A stretch of DNA of 7,205 nt from an uncultured Chloroflexota bacterium. Lineage in GTDB: Bacteria > Chloroflexota > Anaerolineae > B4-G1 > DUEL01. Every line of letters starts with the position of its first letter. Positions within the stretch are counted from its first letter, which is position 1. Location: contig CAKZOY010000054.1 in assembly GCA_937138275.1 (NCBI GenBank), forward strand, positions 1 through 7,205. The letters run 5' to 3'. Shown piece after piece: positions 6,112 through 7,205 of this stretch. The notes under the pieces are model-generated. The model saw only the letters and a list, made by a program, of their open reading frames with translations. It was not told the origin of the DNA and ran no database searches. A program made the translations under genes and the position numbers.

Positions 6112-6622
6112 CAGGGAGCCTCCAGTTCCAGTTTGCCCAGGTAGACCAGCGACTCCAGATCATCCCGCGCGTCCGGGAGATAGCGAGAAACCACCGCCCG
6201 CACCCGTTCCAGGTCCGCCTCCGAGGCCAGTCCTAAAAGGCGTGCGATGTCGGAAAGGTCCTGAAGACGGGAAGAAGCCAGTTTCATCAGAACCAGGTAA
6301 GGAAGGTCCAGCACCGGAAATCCGGCGGGGTCAGAACGGGTATGCGAAAACGCCTCTTCCATCCAGGGGAAATCCCCCAGCAGCACATATATTTCAACGC
6401 CCTCTGGCGAACGGACAATGAACCCAGGAATCGCCAGCGGAGCGACGAAGCGATACCCTGCCTGCCTAACCGTTCCTGTACCCTTTCACCGTCGGCCCGA
6501 TACACAAGGATATCCAGGTCCTGGGTCATCCGTTCGGGCATATAGGCGCGAGTAGCGACCGCGCCGACAACGACCCAGGGGATATCCCGGAGTACGGAAC
6601 GAAGATCGGGCCAGACTACCAT
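6111..6622 (-). pseudogene. Small nucleotidyltransferase, frameshifted
   Basis: Two reading frames together encode one protein of about 170 residues. The 5' part (6622 to about 6467) reads WVVVGAVATRAYMPERMTQD and then DLDILV: the fold start and the metal-binding D-x-D (D35, D37) of MNT/AbiEii-like nucleotidyltransferases. The 3' part, in the -1 frame, carries RQAGYRFVAPLAIPG, EIYVLLGDFPWMEEA, LDLPYLVLMKL and ends ESLVYLGKLELEAP, the usual tail of this family. The join is near 6462-6468; restoring one base after TTA gives exactly 171 codons. Unrepaired, the 5' frame runs on to 6287 as an unrelated Cys/Trp/Arg-rich tail. The ATG at 6620-6622 has GGAGGA 5 bases upstream. Such proteins often act in toxin-antitoxin or nucleotidyl-transfer roles, but none is shown here. 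A sequencing error is as likely as true decay. Confidence 0.8.
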
Positions 6623-6781
6623 CGCTGTCCTCCGATGAAGTAAATCCGGTGCGCTGCCGCTACCAGGCCGCACCCGGCGACAGCAGATGTCCAGCAACAC
6701 CCGCCGTCGCTGGGCCGGCGTGAGATGCCCGTCGGGAGCAACGGCTGCAACAGCCAAGGGAAGGGTAGAACCCCCTTTCAT
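6623..6781 (-). other. In-frame 53-codon extension upstream of the nucleotidyltransferase
   Basis: An ATG at 6779-6781, with GAGGTGA ending 3 bases before it, opens a frame that runs without stop into the nucleotidyltransferase start at 6622. The 53 residues (including LTPAQRRRVLLDICCRRVR) match no domain I recognise. Either the enzyme has an N-terminal extension, or this is a leader region or a degraded remnant carried in by the rearrangement next door. The internal start at 6622 fits the family length better. Confidence 0.35.
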
Positions 6782-6799
6782 CGGTCACCTCAATTCTTG

Positions 6800-6902
6800 C
6801 TACCAGTATCCCCGAATAGCCAGATTTGTCAAGCCCAGAACTCCGGCCTTGGGGACTACCCTCTGTTCCTCTTCGGTGATTCTCCCGGAGAGTTCCGGAT
6901 CA
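6800..6902 (-). pseudogene. C-terminal remnant of a second PflX-like radical SAM gene
   Basis: The minus-strand frame ending at the TAG of 6800-6802 reads DPELSGRITEEEQRVVPKAG and then VLGLTNLAIRGYW. It aligns with the end of the intact radical SAM protein (residues 347-381: YDYPELSRRITREEYRRVV, then GLTNLDIQGYW). Over 34 aligned codons I count 80 of 102 identical bases, plus one 3-base gap. The fragment lacks every catalytic cysteine and has no start of its own. Homology begins at the stop codon of the aminomutase-family gene, so the rest of the gene appears to have been lost in a deletion. The reading frame is still conserved, which suggests a fairly recent event or chance. Confidence 0.8.
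6805..6832 (-). promoter_or_regulatory. Possible promoter inside the radical SAM remnant
   Basis: On the minus strand TTGACA (6832-6827) is followed, after 16 bp, by GATACT (6810-6805, four of six). The predicted start near 6798 is 17 bases before the ATG at 6781 and leaves room for its GAGGTGA ribosome binding site. The same TTGACA exists in the intact gene because it encodes conserved residues, so this may be a chance match. Confidence 0.35.
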
Positions 6903-7205
6903 ACGCGCAACGCCGGGCGACGGTTCCGCTCCCCGCCGCCGGGCCCGGCGGGGCAGGTCGGTGGGTTCCAGGGCGATCGCCTCGCCCGCAAAGAGGCGCG
7001 TCGGCCCCACCAGAGGCTGATCCAGCCCGCGCGCCCGCCGCTCCTCACAAATCCGACAGTTCGGCGGACACTCAAAACGGTAGTCGTCGGGCTCCGTGTA
7101 GCGGGCGATCACCCCTTCGTAGTTGCGGAAAATCGCCACCCGCCCGTTCCAGGCAATCAGGTAGCGAGGGTTGACCGGCGTCTTCCCACCGCCTCCGGGC
7201 AGGTC
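6900..7205 (-). CDS. Lysine 2,3-aminomutase (KamA) family radical SAM enzyme, C-terminal part
   Basis: The last 101 residues of a gene whose start lies beyond the right edge. The visible part opens with DLPGGGGKTPVNPRYLIAW, then RVAIFRNYEGVIARYTEPDD, then CPPNCRICEE and AGEAIALEPTDLPRR. These correspond to the APGGGGK loop, the NFEGVI strand, the C-terminal zinc-binding cysteines and the ALEP segment of lysine 2,3-aminomutases. Members use a radical SAM cluster and PLP to move an amino group on lysine, glutamate or arginine; the residues that decide the substrate are mostly outside the window. The radical SAM CxxxCxxC motif is not visible. A Met 22 residues into the visible part is not the start, since homology continues upstream to the edge. 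The gene ends exactly where the remnant of another radical SAM gene begins, so its last residues (after about ARRR) may have been altered by that rearrangement. Confidence 0.88.
   Translation of the reverse strand, partial: DLPGGGGKTPVNPRYLIAWNGRVAIFRNYEGVIARYTEPDDYRFECPPNCRICEERRARGLDQPLVGPTRLFAGEAIALEPTDLPRRARRRGAEPSPGVAR

Noticed and set aside
6455..6475. Programmed ribosomal frameshift in the nucleotidyltransferase gene
   Set aside because: The junction has no slippery heptamer, homopolymer run or clear downstream stem; a plain deletion or sequence error explains it.

Overview
The window looks like a GC-rich bacterial chromosome segment, with all recognisable genes on the minus strand. 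The organism cannot be named from the sequence. Heptamer ATTGCAR repeats, stacked intergenic hairpins, a KamA-family radical SAM enzyme and small nucleotidyltransferases together suggest an anaerobic or thermophilic Chloroflexota-like bacterium; this is a low-confidence guess.

Right edge to left, in transcription order. (1) 7205-6900: the C-terminal 101 residues of a lysine 2,3-aminomutase-family radical SAM enzyme, cut by the window edge. (2) 6899-6800: a decayed copy of the C-terminus of a different radical SAM family, the same family as the intact gene at 1208-2365. It begins exactly at the aminomutase stop codon. (3) 6781/6622-6111: a small nucleotidyltransferase gene broken by an apparent one-base deletion near 6466, possibly transcribed from a promoter lying inside the remnant. 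(4) 6111-5047: a C45-family Ntn-hydrolase (acyl-CoA:6-APA acyltransferase type) that overlaps the nucleotidyltransferase stop by one base and is followed by a 22-bp hairpin terminator.

(5) 4909-4677: a promoter and an approximately 200-nt leader full of hairpins and short repeats, leading into a two-gene operon. The operon holds a 766-residue polytopic membrane protein with a central spermidine-synthase-like Rossmann domain (4676-2376), and a radical SAM protein with a twin-arginine-type N-terminus (2365-1208). The stop codon of the first gene merges into the Shine-Dalgarno of the second. A terminator hairpin follows at 1181-1143.

(6) 884-1142: no gene found. (7) 883-55: a DeoR-family repressor with a perfect sigma70 consensus promoter, no leader, and three CCGTNCGG dyads spaced 22 and 23 bp, which form a strong candidate autoregulatory operator. 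Its stop codon falls at the edge of a heptamer tandem repeat (1-56), and its targets probably lie left of the window.

The most unusual items are the operator array with the leaderless deoR-type transcript, the membrane SAM-domain protein paired with a Tat-type radical SAM protein whose usual aminopropyltransferase aspartates are replaced, and the scar left by a lost second radical SAM gene beside the aminomutase.
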